Below, piece by piece: positions 37,093 through 46,572 of a stretch of DNA of 64,000 bases. Origin of the DNA: Thiotrichaceae bacterium (lineage in GTDB: Bacteria > Pseudomonadota > Gammaproteobacteria > Thiotrichales > Thiotrichaceae); contig WFRR01000106.1 of NCBI GenBank assembly GCA_015486375.1, positions 1 to 64,000 of the forward strand, given 5' to 3'. The notes beneath the pieces are model-generated. The model worked only from the letters and a program-made list of their open reading frames with translations, did not search any database and was not told where the DNA came from. The first letter of the stretch is position 1. Each line of letters begins with the position of its first letter. The translations under genes and the position numbers were made by a program.

Positions 37093-40000
37093 ATGCACTT
37101 ACTTGCTGCCAAACCAGGAGGATTTAGTGATGACGAAGGTATTATTGATTTACAACAATCACCTGCTGATATTGTTATTTTATCCTCACAAGACAGCTCT
37201 CTGAGTTTATTAGCTCAGGTTGCAGCGCATTTACCCCGTGATTATCCCTCTTTACGTTTAGCTAATATTATTCACCTTAATAAGGCAGCCGCATTTGATT
37301 TATACAGTACTCAAGTGCTTGAATATGCCAAGTTGATCGTCGTATCATTACTAGGAGGCTATAGCTATTGGTCGTATGGTTTAGATCAATTACAACTTCT
37401 GACACAAAGTAAACAGATTCCTTTAGTGATTGTTTCAGGTGATGATCAAGTTGATCAACAACTGTTTGCAATGAGCCGTGCAGAAGAAAATGACTGTATG
37501 CGTATTTGGCAATTTCTACGTCAAGCAGGGCAAAAAAATAGTATTAATCTCTTTTATTATTTAGCACAACGCTTTTTTGGTCAAAAAAGGACATGGCAAG
37601 CACCTCACAGATTAGACAAAGCATGGATTTATCAGCCTTCTCTCTTGCATACCAATACCCATGCAGCCTTGCAATATTGGCAAAAAAAATGGAATGCAAA
37701 CCATGCCACCGCATTAGTTATTTTATATCGTTCTCATATTCAATCAGGTAATACACAAGCCTTTGATGATTTACTTATATTGATGCAGGAGCAACAACTG
37801 AATGCTTTGCCTGTGGCGATTAGTTCACTTAAAGAAGTGAGTAGTTTAAAGCTAATCAATCAGCTACTGGTGACAGAAAATATTGATATTATTCTTAATA
37901 CCACCAGCTTTGCAGCCAATAGTGGTAGTGCTGATGATACAGATAAAACGCCTCTCAATTTTAGTCGTGATGAAACTCAAAATATTTTCAGTAAAACTAT
38001 TCCTGTGATTCAATTGATTTTTGCAGCTAATAATCGTGAAGATTGGCAAGATAATCCCCTCGGTTTACATTCACGGGATTTAGCTATGAATATTGCTTTA
38101 CCCGAAATGGATGGGCGAATTATTAGCCGCGCGATCGCTTTTAAAAGTTCGCTGAAGCGTGATCAACGTACCCAAATGGAAATTATTGCTTATCGCTTAC
38201 AAAAGGAGCGCGCGCGTTTTTGTATTGAGTTAGCTAAGAAATGGACAGCGTTACAACATAAGCCAAATAAAGAAAAACGGATTGCCTTAATTCTGGCTAA
38301 TTATCCTACCAAGGATGGACGCATTGGTAATGGGGTTGGCTTAGATACCCCCGCATCAACGATTAATATTCTATTGGCAATGCAACAAGCGGGTTTTGAT
38401 GTTCGTGATATTCCTGAAAATGGAAATGCTTTAATTCAGTTATTACTCAATTATGTCAGTAATAATCCTGATCACTTTTCCTTAAAAGCCTGTCAGCAAA
38501 GTTTATCTATACCTACCTATCAAGACTATTTTCAGCAACTACCACAAGAAAATCAGGATGAGGTATTAGAACGCTGGGGACAAGTTGAAAATGATCCTAA
38601 AGTACGCCAACAACGCATTATGCTTTCAGGAATTCGTTTAGGAAAAACCTTTGTGGGTATTCAACCTGCACGTGGCTATAACATGGATATTAGTGCTACC
38701 TATCATGATCCTGACCTTGTTCCACCGCATCATTATTTAGCTTTTTATTTTTGGTTACGGCATATCTATCAAGTCGATGCGATTGCTCATATTGGAAAGC
38801 ATGGTAATTTGGAATGGCTTCCGGGCAAAAGTTTAGCACTCTCAAATGCGTGTTGGCCCGATGCAATTTTAGGTGCAATGCCACATTTATATCCCTTTAT
38901 TGTCAATGACCCAGGGGAAGGCACACAAGCAAAACGTCGTACTCAAGCGGTTATTTTAGATCACTTAATGCCAGCGATGACCCGCGCAGAAAACTATGGC
39001 GACTTATTGCTATTAGAACAATTAGTGGATGAATATTATCAAGCAATGGGCTTGGATCAACGTCGAGAGCAGTATTTACAAGAACAAATATTCAAGGCAC
39101 TGCAAAATACACAGTTAATTCATGAAATCAAAGGGGAAACGCAAACTGAAAAACTGGGTGAATTAGATGCTTATTTATGTGAATTAAAGGAAAGTCAAAT
39201 ACGTGATGGCTTACATACCTTTGGAGAAAGTCCGAAAGGCGAGCAGCGTATTGACAGTTTAATTGCGCTTAGTCGTTTGCCAACGTATTTAGGGGTAGGT
39301 TTACTGCATGCTTTATCGGCTGATTTTGCTTGGGACTTTGATCCATTACAAGCAGATCAAAGTCCGTGGGAGTACAGCAAGCCTGAATGTTTATCTGTAC
39401 TGTCATCTAGTCTATGGCGTAATGCAGCTGATAGTCGTGAACGTTTAGAATTATTTGCAAAACAATTGCTCAATTATCAATACCCTATTGATGCAGATGA
39501 CTTTCCTCAAACCTATGTTTACCTCGATAAAATCAAACAACAGCTTGCGCCGAGTCTCGATAGCTGTGGCGACAATGAAATACAACAATTTATTGCTGCC
39601 TTAGAAGGACAGTTTGTGCCTGCGGGACCAAGTGGTGCGCCAACACGGGGACGTTTAGATACCTTGCCAACAGGGCGTAATTTTTATTCTGTTGATACAC
39701 GGGCTATTCCCAGTTTGGCAGCATGGCAACTGGGTAAAGCCTCCGCTGAACAATTAATTTTGCGACATCTACAAGAACAAGGCGAATATCCAACCAGTTT
39801 AGGTTTATCTGTGTGGGGTACAGCCACGATGCGAACAGGCGGTGATGATATCGCTCAAGCCTTTGCATTGATGGGGGTTGAACCTATTTGGGATCAATAC
39901 AATGGACGCGTGATTGATTTTAAAATTATTCCTGCAATGCAATTAAATCGTCCTCGGGTCGATGTCACTTTACGCATTTCAGGCTTTTTTCGGGATGCTT

Positions 40001-40878
40001 TTCCAAATGTAGTGCGCTTATTTGCTGCTGCGGTGGAAGCCTTGGCAGATTATCCTGATTCGGGTGATTTAAATACCATACAAACCCGAATTTATACCGA
40101 TATTAAATTACTGTCACAATCAGGTTTAGATGCAGAAACAGCCAAACGTCAAGCAACATGGCGAATATTTGGCTCAAAACCGAATAGTTATGGCGCGGGC
40201 TTACAAGGTTTAATTGATGAACGCTGCTGGGATGATAATAGTGACTTAGCCCGTGCTTATATTAATTGGGGTGGTTATGCTTATGACCAAAATAGTGTGG
40301 GCGAATCCGCTCATGCAATCTTTGAACATCGCCTAGAACAGTTGCAAGTGGTCGTGCAAAATCAAGATAATCGTGAACATGATTTATTAGATTCTGATGA
40401 TTATTATCAGTTTCAAGGTGGAATGAGTAATGCGGTACGGGTACTCAGTGGTAAAGATCCACAGGTTTATCATGGTGATCACTCTAACCCTGCTCAACCT
40501 AAAATTCGGACTCTGCAAGAAGAACTAAATCGTGTGATTCGCTCTCGAGTTTTAAACCCTAAATGGATTAAGGGAATGCAGCGACATGGTTACAAAGGTG
40601 CTTTTGAAATGGCAGCGACGGTTGATTATCTGTTTGCTTATGATGCCACAACAGATTTAATTCAAGACTATCAATATGAGCAGCTCAGTGATACTTATCT
40701 ACTCGATTCTGATAATGCGGCATTTTTGCAAAATAATAATCCTCATGCCATGCAAGAAATGACTGAACGTTTAATTGAAGCCATGCAACGCGGTTTATGG
40801 GCTGAACCCAATGATTATAAAGAAAAACTAGAAAGCATCTTAATGCAAATTGAGGCAAGTTTAGAAACTGCGACTTAA
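37093..40878 (+). CDS. cobN: Aerobic-type cobaltochelatase subunit CobN
   Basis: The large 1261-residue chelatase subunit binds the corrin ring and inserts cobalt with ATP-driven partner subunits. Family blocks run throughout: ALILANYPTKDGRIGNGVGL and DTPASTINILLAMQ in the middle, HYLAFYFWLRHIYQVDAIAH followed by GKHGNLEWLPGK, FIVNDPGEGTQAKRRTQAVI, and PAGPSGAPTRGRLDTLPTGRN. It is of CobN length and order rather than BchH. The partner ATPases (CobS/CobT or ChlI/ChlD-like) are not adjacent. No cobalamin riboswitch was recognised in the 135 bp upstream. The gene after it encodes a vWA-TIR protein, an unusual neighbour. Confidence 0.9.
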   Translation: MHLLAAKPGGFSDDEGIIDLQQSPADIVILSSQDSSLSLLAQVAAHLPRDYPSLRLANIIHLNKAAAFDLYSTQVLEYAKLIVVSLLGGYSYWSYGLDQLQLLTQSKQIPLVIVSGDDQVDQQLFAMSRAEENDCMRIWQFLRQAGQKNSINLFYYLAQRFFGQKRTWQAPHRLDKAWIYQPSLLHTNTHAALQYWQKKWNANHATALVILYRSHIQSGNTQAFDDLLILMQEQQLNALPVAISSLKEVSSLKLINQLLVTENIDIILNTTSFAANSGSADDTDKTPLNFSRDETQNIFSKTIPVIQLIFAANNREDWQDNPLGLHSRDLAMNIALPEMDGRIISRAIAFKSSLKRDQRTQMEIIAYRLQKERARFCIELAKKWTALQHKPNKEKRIALILANYPTKDGRIGNGVGLDTPASTINILLAMQQAGFDVRDIPENGNALIQLLLNYVSNNPDHFSLKACQQSLSIPTYQDYFQQLPQENQDEVLERWGQVENDPKVRQQRIMLSGIRLGKTFVGIQPARGYNMDISATYHDPDLVPPHHYLAFYFWLRHIYQVDAIAHIGKHGNLEWLPGKSLALSNACWPDAILGAMPHLYPFIVNDPGEGTQAKRRTQAVILDHLMPAMTRAENYGDLLLLEQLVDEYYQAMGLDQRREQYLQEQIFKALQNTQLIHEIKGETQTEKLGELDAYLCELKESQIRDGLHTFGESPKGEQRIDSLIALSRLPTYLGVGLLHALSADFAWDFDPLQADQSPWEYSKPECLSVLSSSLWRNAADSRERLELFAKQLLNYQYPIDADDFPQTYVYLDKIKQQLAPSLDSCGDNEIQQFIAALEGQFVPAGPSGAPTRGRLDTLPTGRNFYSVDTRAIPSLAAWQLGKASAEQLILRHLQEQGEYPTSLGLSVWGTATMRTGGDDIAQAFALMGVEPIWDQYNGRVIDFKIIPAMQLNRPRVDVTLRISGFFRDAFPNVVRLFAAAVEALADYPDSGDLNTIQTRIYTDIKLLSQSGLDAETAKRQATWRIFGSKPNSYGAGLQGLIDERCWDDNSDLARAYINWGGYAYDQNSVGESAHAIFEHRLEQLQVVVQNQDNREHDLLDSDDYYQFQGGMSNAVRVLSGKDPQVYHGDHSNPAQPKIRTLQEELNRVIRSRVLNPKWIKGMQRHGYKGAFEMAATVDYLFAYDATTDLIQDYQYEQLSDTYLLDSDNAAFLQNNNPHAMQEMTERLIEAMQRGLWAEPNDYKEKLESILMQIEASLETAT

Positions 40879-41000
40879 TTTATCGTCATCATAGCTGGCA
40901 GCAATTCGATATAATCATTTTTTAAAAGATTTTTCTAAGGTATACAGTTATCGATCTTTATAGACCCAGCGCGGCTGCACCGTGGTTAGTTGGCGTATTA

Positions 41001-42233
41001 ATGGATGTATCCGCCTCAATGCGTTATGCGGGTATGGCGAGCATTCAACACTATGTAAACCTAATTGAACGCAATATTATTGATCTTTTTGCAGATAAAA
41101 GTAGCTATTTAAATCAAGAATTAGTGATTGATAAAAATATCAAATTATTTGCCTATGCATATGGGGTTAACCATCCTCTACATACCTTAAGAACGGCAGA
41201 ATATGCGGCGGTTAAGAATTTATTATCCGATATTGTTTTATCCAAATATAAGAAAGCTAACCCCATTAGCTTGGCCGAGCTAATTGACAATTGGTCGTTT
41301 TATCAACAAAAAATCAAAAGTATTGCCCCTTTAATGTATGGCACTAGCACAATGTTAGAAGGCTTAAATACGGTTGAGGAATTATTTGATCGTGAGCAAC
41401 AACAACAGACTTATGGCAATAAAATATTGATCATTTTTTCTGATGGAGAAGCGCCTAATAGTGGTGCAGAAGAAATTATTGCCAAGGTTGAACAGTTGCG
41501 CGATGAAAATATTGTGATTATCAGCTTATATATCAATGATCATCAAGAAATTACACCTAAATCTATTTATGCACAATCGCCTGAATCATGGAGCGAAGGT
41601 GCGAAGCTAATGTTTGATTGTGCCTCTTATATGAATCATGAATCCTTTTTGTTTTCTTACTTAAAAGCCCAACGTTGGAAAATTCCTACTTATGGAAAGC
41701 TGATTACACAAATCCCCAATAGTGCCATTTTTCAAGCACAAACAGCTATATATTCAGAGCAAACAGGCACTGAGACAGAGTTAAATCAGCGTAATATTGT
41801 GATTATTCATAGTGAAAAAAATCAACATAGTTTGCATACTTTACAGAGCCATTTACGCATACTGCAGGGTCGAGCCACATTACTATTCTGGTCTGAAAAA
41901 GATATTCAAGAAAAATCACTAGCAGAATCCTCCTCTAAAATAGAATCTGATTTCTATCACTCTCAAGCCATTATATTAATGGTCTCCCCACATCTAATGG
42001 CATCAGGTTTTATGCAAGGCTCAATATTAGGCTTTTTATTACAACAAGCTAAAAGCCGAGGTACAGAAATTATTCCCGTAATTTTAGAATCCAGTCGGTT
42101 TCGCTATAAAGATAGTTTGCAAACATTTAAAGCCATTAATTCATACAACCAACCCTTGCGCGCTTTGTGTATCCATGATCAGGATAAAGTGTTTGCTAAC
42201 GTCATTAAGCAAATTCAAACTGTTTTATTTTAG
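41001..42233 (+). CDS. von Willebrand A domain fused to a TIR-like domain
   Basis: The N-terminal part (about 1-230) is a vWA domain with an intact metal site: D2-x-S4-x-S6, T115/T117 in MYGTSTM, D148 in FSDGE. The C-terminal part (about 265-405) has a TIR-like order: IVIIHSEKN, LLFWSEKDI, QAIILMVSPHLMASGFM, then IIPVILESSRF. The NADase Glu expected just after the SxF motif seems to be missing (I or S there), so it may be a scaffold. The frame stays open upstream to 40926 and encodes PWLVGVLMDVSASM, the first vWA strand, so the true start is probably upstream. AAGG at 40937-40940 points to an ATC codon at 40950. Confidence 0.75.
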   Translation: MDVSASMRYAGMASIQHYVNLIERNIIDLFADKSSYLNQELVIDKNIKLFAYAYGVNHPLHTLRTAEYAAVKNLLSDIVLSKYKKANPISLAELIDNWSFYQQKIKSIAPLMYGTSTMLEGLNTVEELFDREQQQQTYGNKILIIFSDGEAPNSGAEEIIAKVEQLRDENIVIISLYINDHQEITPKSIYAQSPESWSEGAKLMFDCASYMNHESFLFSYLKAQRWKIPTYGKLITQIPNSAIFQAQTAIYSEQTGTETELNQRNIVIIHSEKNQHSLHTLQSHLRILQGRATLLFWSEKDIQEKSLAESSSKIESDFYHSQAIILMVSPHLMASGFMQGSILGFLLQQAKSRGTEIIPVILESSRFRYKDSLQTFKAINSYNQPLRALCIHDQDKVFANVIKQIQTVLF

Positions 42234-42312
42234 CCAAGGAAACAGAAATTAATGGTTTATATATCAATCAGAAAGAATTTGGGATTGACATATATAATGC
42301 ACTATTTCATAG

Positions 42313-43662
42313 CTACTTCTGTAAATTCCGAGTTACATACATGATCGTTGCAGTTATTAATACCAATAAAGCACTACCGAGTAGTAAGGCATAATCTTCT
42401 AATTGTAATAAAGCATATAGCACAGCATATAAACTAGTTAATAAAAAGAAAATCAGAGTCCCTCGCCATTTTGAACGCAATACAGCTAAGGAATACAGGC
42501 TAATAATGCTGACTGTAACCGCACTCGCACTAATATAGGCATGTAAGAAGCGAATATGCTCTGCGAGTGAGAGCAAAATTAGATAGAACAAACTAAGTGC
42601 AAAACCAATCACCATATATTGCAATAAATGCAGTCGAGCTTGAGTGACAACTTCAACAATCAATAAACTTAAGAAGGTCATTACAATAAACATAACACCG
42701 TATTTTACTGCCCGAGACGTTTTGGAATAAAGTGAGACAGGTTCAAATAGATTAACTCCAGCAGTCAGTTCATCTAATGGGTAAGATTCCTTTTGCATCA
42801 CCCATTGTTGGGGATAACTACGGGCTAAATGTGGAATTGCCCATTTGGCAGAAAAGCCATCAACACCTGTCTCATATTCATTGGGTAAAATATCGCCTTG
42901 GAAACTAGGGTGCGGCCAAGCAGAAGTCATATGTACTTCAGTATTTTGTCCTAAGGGTGTAAATTTAAATCCTTCACTGCCTTTAACACTCAACTGTAAT
43001 TTAAAATTGTGTTGTGTATTGAGTTCATCCAAACGGCTTGGTTTGAGTACAGCACTAAAGCCTGTTTCGATTAAATCAGGCAGACGAGTACCTGGGCTGA
43101 GTGCAATTTGTTTTTCATTCCATGTAAACAACGCATTACCTGTAATGGCTTTGGTATCACTTAAACCGATAATGATACGAGCTTGATCCCATTGATAACG
43201 ACGGCGCTGTTCTTGTTCACTCACTAGTGCCGCATAATCAAAATTACCTGATAAATTAATATCAGCCGTATAAACCAGTGTTTTGTAAATACCGCGATGC
43301 CGTTGTTCTTCGCGTAAATTAACATTAATATTTAATTCAGTTGGTAAAATAATGGCTGTTTTATCCTCAAATACATCTTTAGTGATAGTTCTGGTTTCAC
43401 CATTTTTATCTGTCACCGTGTCCATATTAATCAGATGATCCACATAGGGGATAAGTAAAATAGGTCCCTGTAGAGTTTGGTACTGTCCCCATGTTGAGGC
43501 AATATCATTTAAAATATCAGCTTGACGATAGCTTCGTTCATTAACAACCCCCTGTACCATAAGCAAAGGAATCAGCATTAATAACACTAAAAATCCAATA
43601 ATAAAAAACCGTAAGGTCAGGGATTCTGAAAGCGATTGTAGAAAACGTTTTTTTTCGGTCAT
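42313..43662 (-). CDS. creD: Cell envelope integrity inner membrane protein CreD
   Basis: CreD-type protein of 449 residues. One N-terminal helix (RFFIIGFLVLLMLIPLLMVQ) is followed by a large periplasmic domain (IASTWGQYQTLQGPILLIPY is the family signature), then five or six C-terminal helices from about 310. In E. coli creD is the main target of the CreBC two-component system and affects envelope stability. Here it lies 80 bp downstream of a kinase gene and its response regulator on the same strand, so it is probably controlled by them. Confidence 0.93.
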   Translation of the reverse strand: MTEKKRFLQSLSESLTLRFFIIGFLVLLMLIPLLMVQGVVNERSYRQADILNDIASTWGQYQTLQGPILLIPYVDHLINMDTVTDKNGETRTITKDVFEDKTAIILPTELNINVNLREEQRHRGIYKTLVYTADINLSGNFDYAALVSEQEQRRRYQWDQARIIIGLSDTKAITGNALFTWNEKQIALSPGTRLPDLIETGFSAVLKPSRLDELNTQHNFKLQLSVKGSEGFKFTPLGQNTEVHMTSAWPHPSFQGDILPNEYETGVDGFSAKWAIPHLARSYPQQWVMQKESYPLDELTAGVNLFEPVSLYSKTSRAVKYGVMFIVMTFLSLLIVEVVTQARLHLLQYMVIGFALSLFYLILLSLAEHIRFLHAYISASAVTVSIISLYSLAVLRSKWRGTLIFFLLTSLYAVLYALLQLEDYALLLGSALLVLITATIMYVTRNLQK

Positions 43663-43742
43663 AACACGATTATCATTATTAGAGGTTAACTTTTAGCGAT
43701 GGCTTAGGCTTAGCAGTGAGTGAATTGGTATGGATTAAGAGG

Positions 43743-45182
43743 TTAAATGGGTAAATGTAGACGGACTCTTGCACCCAGATAAGGGGGCGGAGAGGTAAGT
43801 AATTCTATTTTCCCACCGACTGAGGTCACAATTTCAGTGGAAACAGCTAAGCCAATACCTTGTCCCTCTGTTTTACTGTCAGCACGTATGCCCCGTTGTA
43901 ATAGTTTGGAGGGTTCATTTTCAGGAAAGCCCATACCATCATCATCAATATCAACAACTAGCATATCTTGTTCATGAGATGAGGAAACCGCGACAACATT
44001 TTCACAGAATCGGCAAGAATTATTCATTAAATTACCAAATAATTCCATTAAATCATCATATTCCAAACGGCATTTATCTATTTCTGGCACAGTCAAAGCA
44101 AACTCAATATTTTTATCACGATATACTTTTTGAAGTGAATTCGCTAAGCGTTTTAATATGGGCTGTACCGCTTCAGGAGTTATCATGGCGTATTGCTCAT
44201 GTACAACGGCACGGCGTAATTGATGCGCAATAATATCGTTCATACGCTCAAGTTGTCCCCCCATACCCTTAATTCTGGGGTTATCACCTCGCCCACTACG
44301 TTGCTCTTGTTCAATAAAACCTTGCATAGCCGCTAGCGGTGTTTTAAGACTGTGGGCTAAATCATCCAGTGCATCCCGATAACGCTGCTTTTGTCCTTTC
44401 TCATAATGCAATAAAGCATTAATCGCATTTTTAACAGGGACGAGTTCTTCAGGGTAAGTATCGGCAATAAATTCCTGTTTACCTGCTTCAATTTCACGGA
44501 CTTCTTCTTCAAAGTATTGAATCGGGGATACCACCCAAAAGCTTAAAGCCATTTGTGAAACAATCACTAATAAAATAGAAATAAAGAATAAAATCACCAA
44601 TAAGGTGATCTGTTGCTCATTAGCAACATCTAACGATTGCAAATTTCCTGCAACCACCAGTTGATAATCACTATGAGGCGAGTAGCTAAAACCTAAGCTT
44701 GCGACAGCATGCGTTTTTGAGAATACCGTTGGCATAGGGTCAGGGGGATCCCTCGGCATAACAGGTCTAAGGATATTTTTGTTACGCTGGTTAGGCTCAC
44801 TAATAAGATCAAAGGTTAATAAATAATTTTGGGTTTTTTGTAGAGACTCTTTACCTTCATAAGGATCATAGCTGTGCCAAAGCAACTCTTGAGTTGATAC
44901 ATCTTGCAAATAGCCAAAAACAGCATCAGAACCATCCGTTGCGAATTTATTTGTTCGTAAGAATTCATCAAAACTTTTTTTAGCATCAACATCAAGGACA
45001 AAATGCCCTCGATTAAAAATAAAGAAGCCAAGCAACTCGTCCGTATAGTCTGACATCTTTTCAAGACGTTCTTCTATCGCACTTTGTTTATAATAATGAT
45101 TAAGTGTCAAACCAAGGATTAAGATACCAACGATCATAATCCCTAGTGTGCTAACTAATTGCCTAGCTCGGAGTGAATTCAT
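43743..45182 (-). CDS. Sensor histidine kinase (PhoQ/CreC-like)
   Basis: A 479-residue inner-membrane kinase: TM1 (about 12-30), a periplasmic sensor region (about 31-180), TM2 (about 190-215) and HAMP-like VSPIQYFEEEVREIEAGK. The H-box DLAHSLKTPLAAMQGF carries the phospho-acceptor His. The ATPase domain has N-box FGNLMNNSCRF, G1 DIDDDGMGF and GQGIGLAVSTEI. The H-box resembles PhoQ more than CreC. The acidic periplasmic patch typical of PhoQ is not obvious, so the signal is unknown. Its start overlaps the response regulator stop by 4 bp. Confidence 0.92.
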   Translation of the reverse strand: MNSLRARQLVSTLGIMIVGILILGLTLNHYYKQSAIEERLEKMSDYTDELLGFFIFNRGHFVLDVDAKKSFDEFLRTNKFATDGSDAVFGYLQDVSTQELLWHSYDPYEGKESLQKTQNYLLTFDLISEPNQRNKNILRPVMPRDPPDPMPTVFSKTHAVASLGFSYSPHSDYQLVVAGNLQSLDVANEQQITLLVILFFISILLVIVSQMALSFWVVSPIQYFEEEVREIEAGKQEFIADTYPEELVPVKNAINALLHYEKGQKQRYRDALDDLAHSLKTPLAAMQGFIEQEQRSGRGDNPRIKGMGGQLERMNDIIAHQLRRAVVHEQYAMITPEAVQPILKRLANSLQKVYRDKNIEFALTVPEIDKCRLEYDDLMELFGNLMNNSCRFCENVVAVSSSHEQDMLVVDIDDDGMGFPENEPSKLLQRGIRADSKTEGQGIGLAVSTEIVTSVGGKIELLTSPPPYLGARVRLHLPI

Positions 45183-45859
45183 GTACTTCGTGGTAAAGTG
45201 AAACGATAGCCACGACCACGCAAGGTCTCAATGGGCTTCAAAGTGTTATCAGGGTCTAATTTAGTTCTTAGACGACGAATAAAGACCTCAATCACATTAC
45301 TATCACGATCAGAATCTTCAGCATAAAGGCTTTCTGTTAAATGTGTTTTAGAGATAACTTCACCAGCATGTAAAATTAGGTGTTCTAATACCTTATATTC
45401 ATATGCGGTTAAAATAACCTCCTCGCCGTTTAAAATAACCCGTTGTTCAGAAGTGTTTAAGGTAATTGGACCACAAACCAGTGAAGCTTGTGTCCAACGG
45501 TTATTTCTTCTTAATAAGGCCTTAAGACGGGCGATCAACTCTTCAAAATGATAGGGCTTAACCAAATAATCATCTGCACCTGCTTCTAAACCTTCCACTT
45601 TATTCTGCCAGCGTCCTCTAGCAGTTAAAATTAAGATCGGATAATCCAGCCCTTTGGCACGGACTGCTTCAATAATCTCAATGCCATTCACCTCTGGAAG
45701 TCCCAGATCAATGACGGCAATATCGATGGGGTATTCACAAGCCATATAACGCCCTTGTATACCATCAGCAGCGAGATCAACTACAAACCCTGCTGCTCCT
45801 AATTCTTCCGCAATTTGTTCACGGATGTCGTTTTCATCTTCAACAACTAATACTCTCAT
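45179..45859 (-). CDS. OmpR/PhoP family response regulator
   Basis: A 226-residue two-domain regulator. The receiver domain has E7-D8 acidic residues, phospho-acceptor D51 (VIDLGLPEVNG) and K in DDYLVKPYHFEEL. The C-terminal winged helix shows LTAYEYKVLEHLILHAGEVIS and NVIEVFIRRLRTKLD, then TLRGRGYRF. It is the first gene of a regulator-kinase-creD operon and probably acts on its own promoter, where palindromes are seen at 45917-45963. Confidence 0.94.
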   Translation of the reverse strand: MRVLVVEDENDIREQIAEELGAAGFVVDLAADGIQGRYMACEYPIDIAVIDLGLPEVNGIEIIEAVRAKGLDYPILILTARGRWQNKVEGLEAGADDYLVKPYHFEELIARLKALLRRNNRWTQASLVCGPITLNTSEQRVILNGEEVILTAYEYKVLEHLILHAGEVISKTHLTESLYAEDSDRDSNVIEVFIRRLRTKLDPDNTLKPIETLRGRGYRFTLPRST

Positions 45860-45916
45860 AGAGTGAACCTTTGAAATTTCTAATAATTAAATAGCTTAAG
45901 CTACATTGCACCTTAG

Positions 45917-45963
45917 TATAGAACGCGCTGTTCTATAATTTAGGCATTTATCGTTAATTAACG
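45917..45963 (-). promoter_or_regulatory. Palindromes in the promoter region of the two-component operon
   Basis: TATAGAAC (45917-45924) mirrors GTTCTATA (45930-45937) around 5 bp, and CGTTAATTAACG (45952-45963) is a perfect 12-bp palindrome. On the minus strand a TATACT box (45920-45915) overlaps the first palindrome, with a poor -35. This looks like a controlled promoter of the response regulator gene. The binding factor is unknown. Confidence 0.45.
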
Positions 45964-46074
45964 GCTTAAATTGATAGATCATTTATAAATATTTAGCGAT
46001 ACTATCGTAAATAGGTTACGTTAATTTTTACTGGCTTAGTATAAAAAATAAGCGGATACAGGTATAGCGTAAAC

Positions 46075-46560
46075 TCAATTTAGTACGATTAAAATTTGTA
46101 AGCAAATAGCAGCAAAAATACCTGCTAAAATATCATCTAACATAATGCCTAAGCCCCCCGTTAACTGTTTGTCGATATAACGAATTGGCCAAGGTTTCCA
46201 AATATCAAAGAGTCGAAATAATAAGAAACCAATAATAATCCACTGCCATGCAAAAGGGACTGCAAACATCGTAATCAGATAGCCAGCAAACTCATCCCAG
46301 ACAATCCCCCCGTGATCATGTACGCCTAAACGGCGTGAAGACTCCCCACAAATCCAAATACCAATAATACAAATAAGTCCTAATAATACTCCGTATTGTA
46401 GTAGATCTAAGGGTTGCATCAGTAAATAAATCGGAATCACAGCCAATGTTCCTGCGGTACCAGGTGCAAAGGGAGCTAAACCACTTCCAAATCCAAATGC
46501 TAAAAAATGGATAGGATTAGTAAATACGGTTTTAGGGCTAACCTTGATGTGACGACTCAT
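46075..46560 (-). CDS. pgpA: Phosphatidylglycerophosphatase A
   Basis: PgpA removes phosphate from phosphatidylglycerophosphate to make phosphatidylglycerol. The 161-residue membrane protein has GFGSGLAPFAPGTAGTLAVI at the start, DHGGIVWDEFAGYL with conserved acidic residues, and FRLFDIWKPWPIRYID followed by GGLGIMLDDILAG. It is the last gene of the nusB-thiL-pgpA run, an order conserved in gammaproteobacteria, and lies 12 bp after thiL. Confidence 0.96.
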   Translation of the reverse strand: MSRHIKVSPKTVFTNPIHFLAFGFGSGLAPFAPGTAGTLAVIPIYLLMQPLDLLQYGVLLGLICIIGIWICGESSRRLGVHDHGGIVWDEFAGYLITMFAVPFAWQWIIIGFLLFRLFDIWKPWPIRYIDKQLTGGLGIMLDDILAGIFAAICLQILIVLN

Positions 46561-46572
46561 CGAAAACTCAAT

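Noticed and set aside
41001-42233. The vWA protein as a CobT/ChlD-type partner of CobN
   Set aside because: It lacks an AAA+ domain and the C-terminal half is TIR-like, so adjacency alone does not support a chelatase role.
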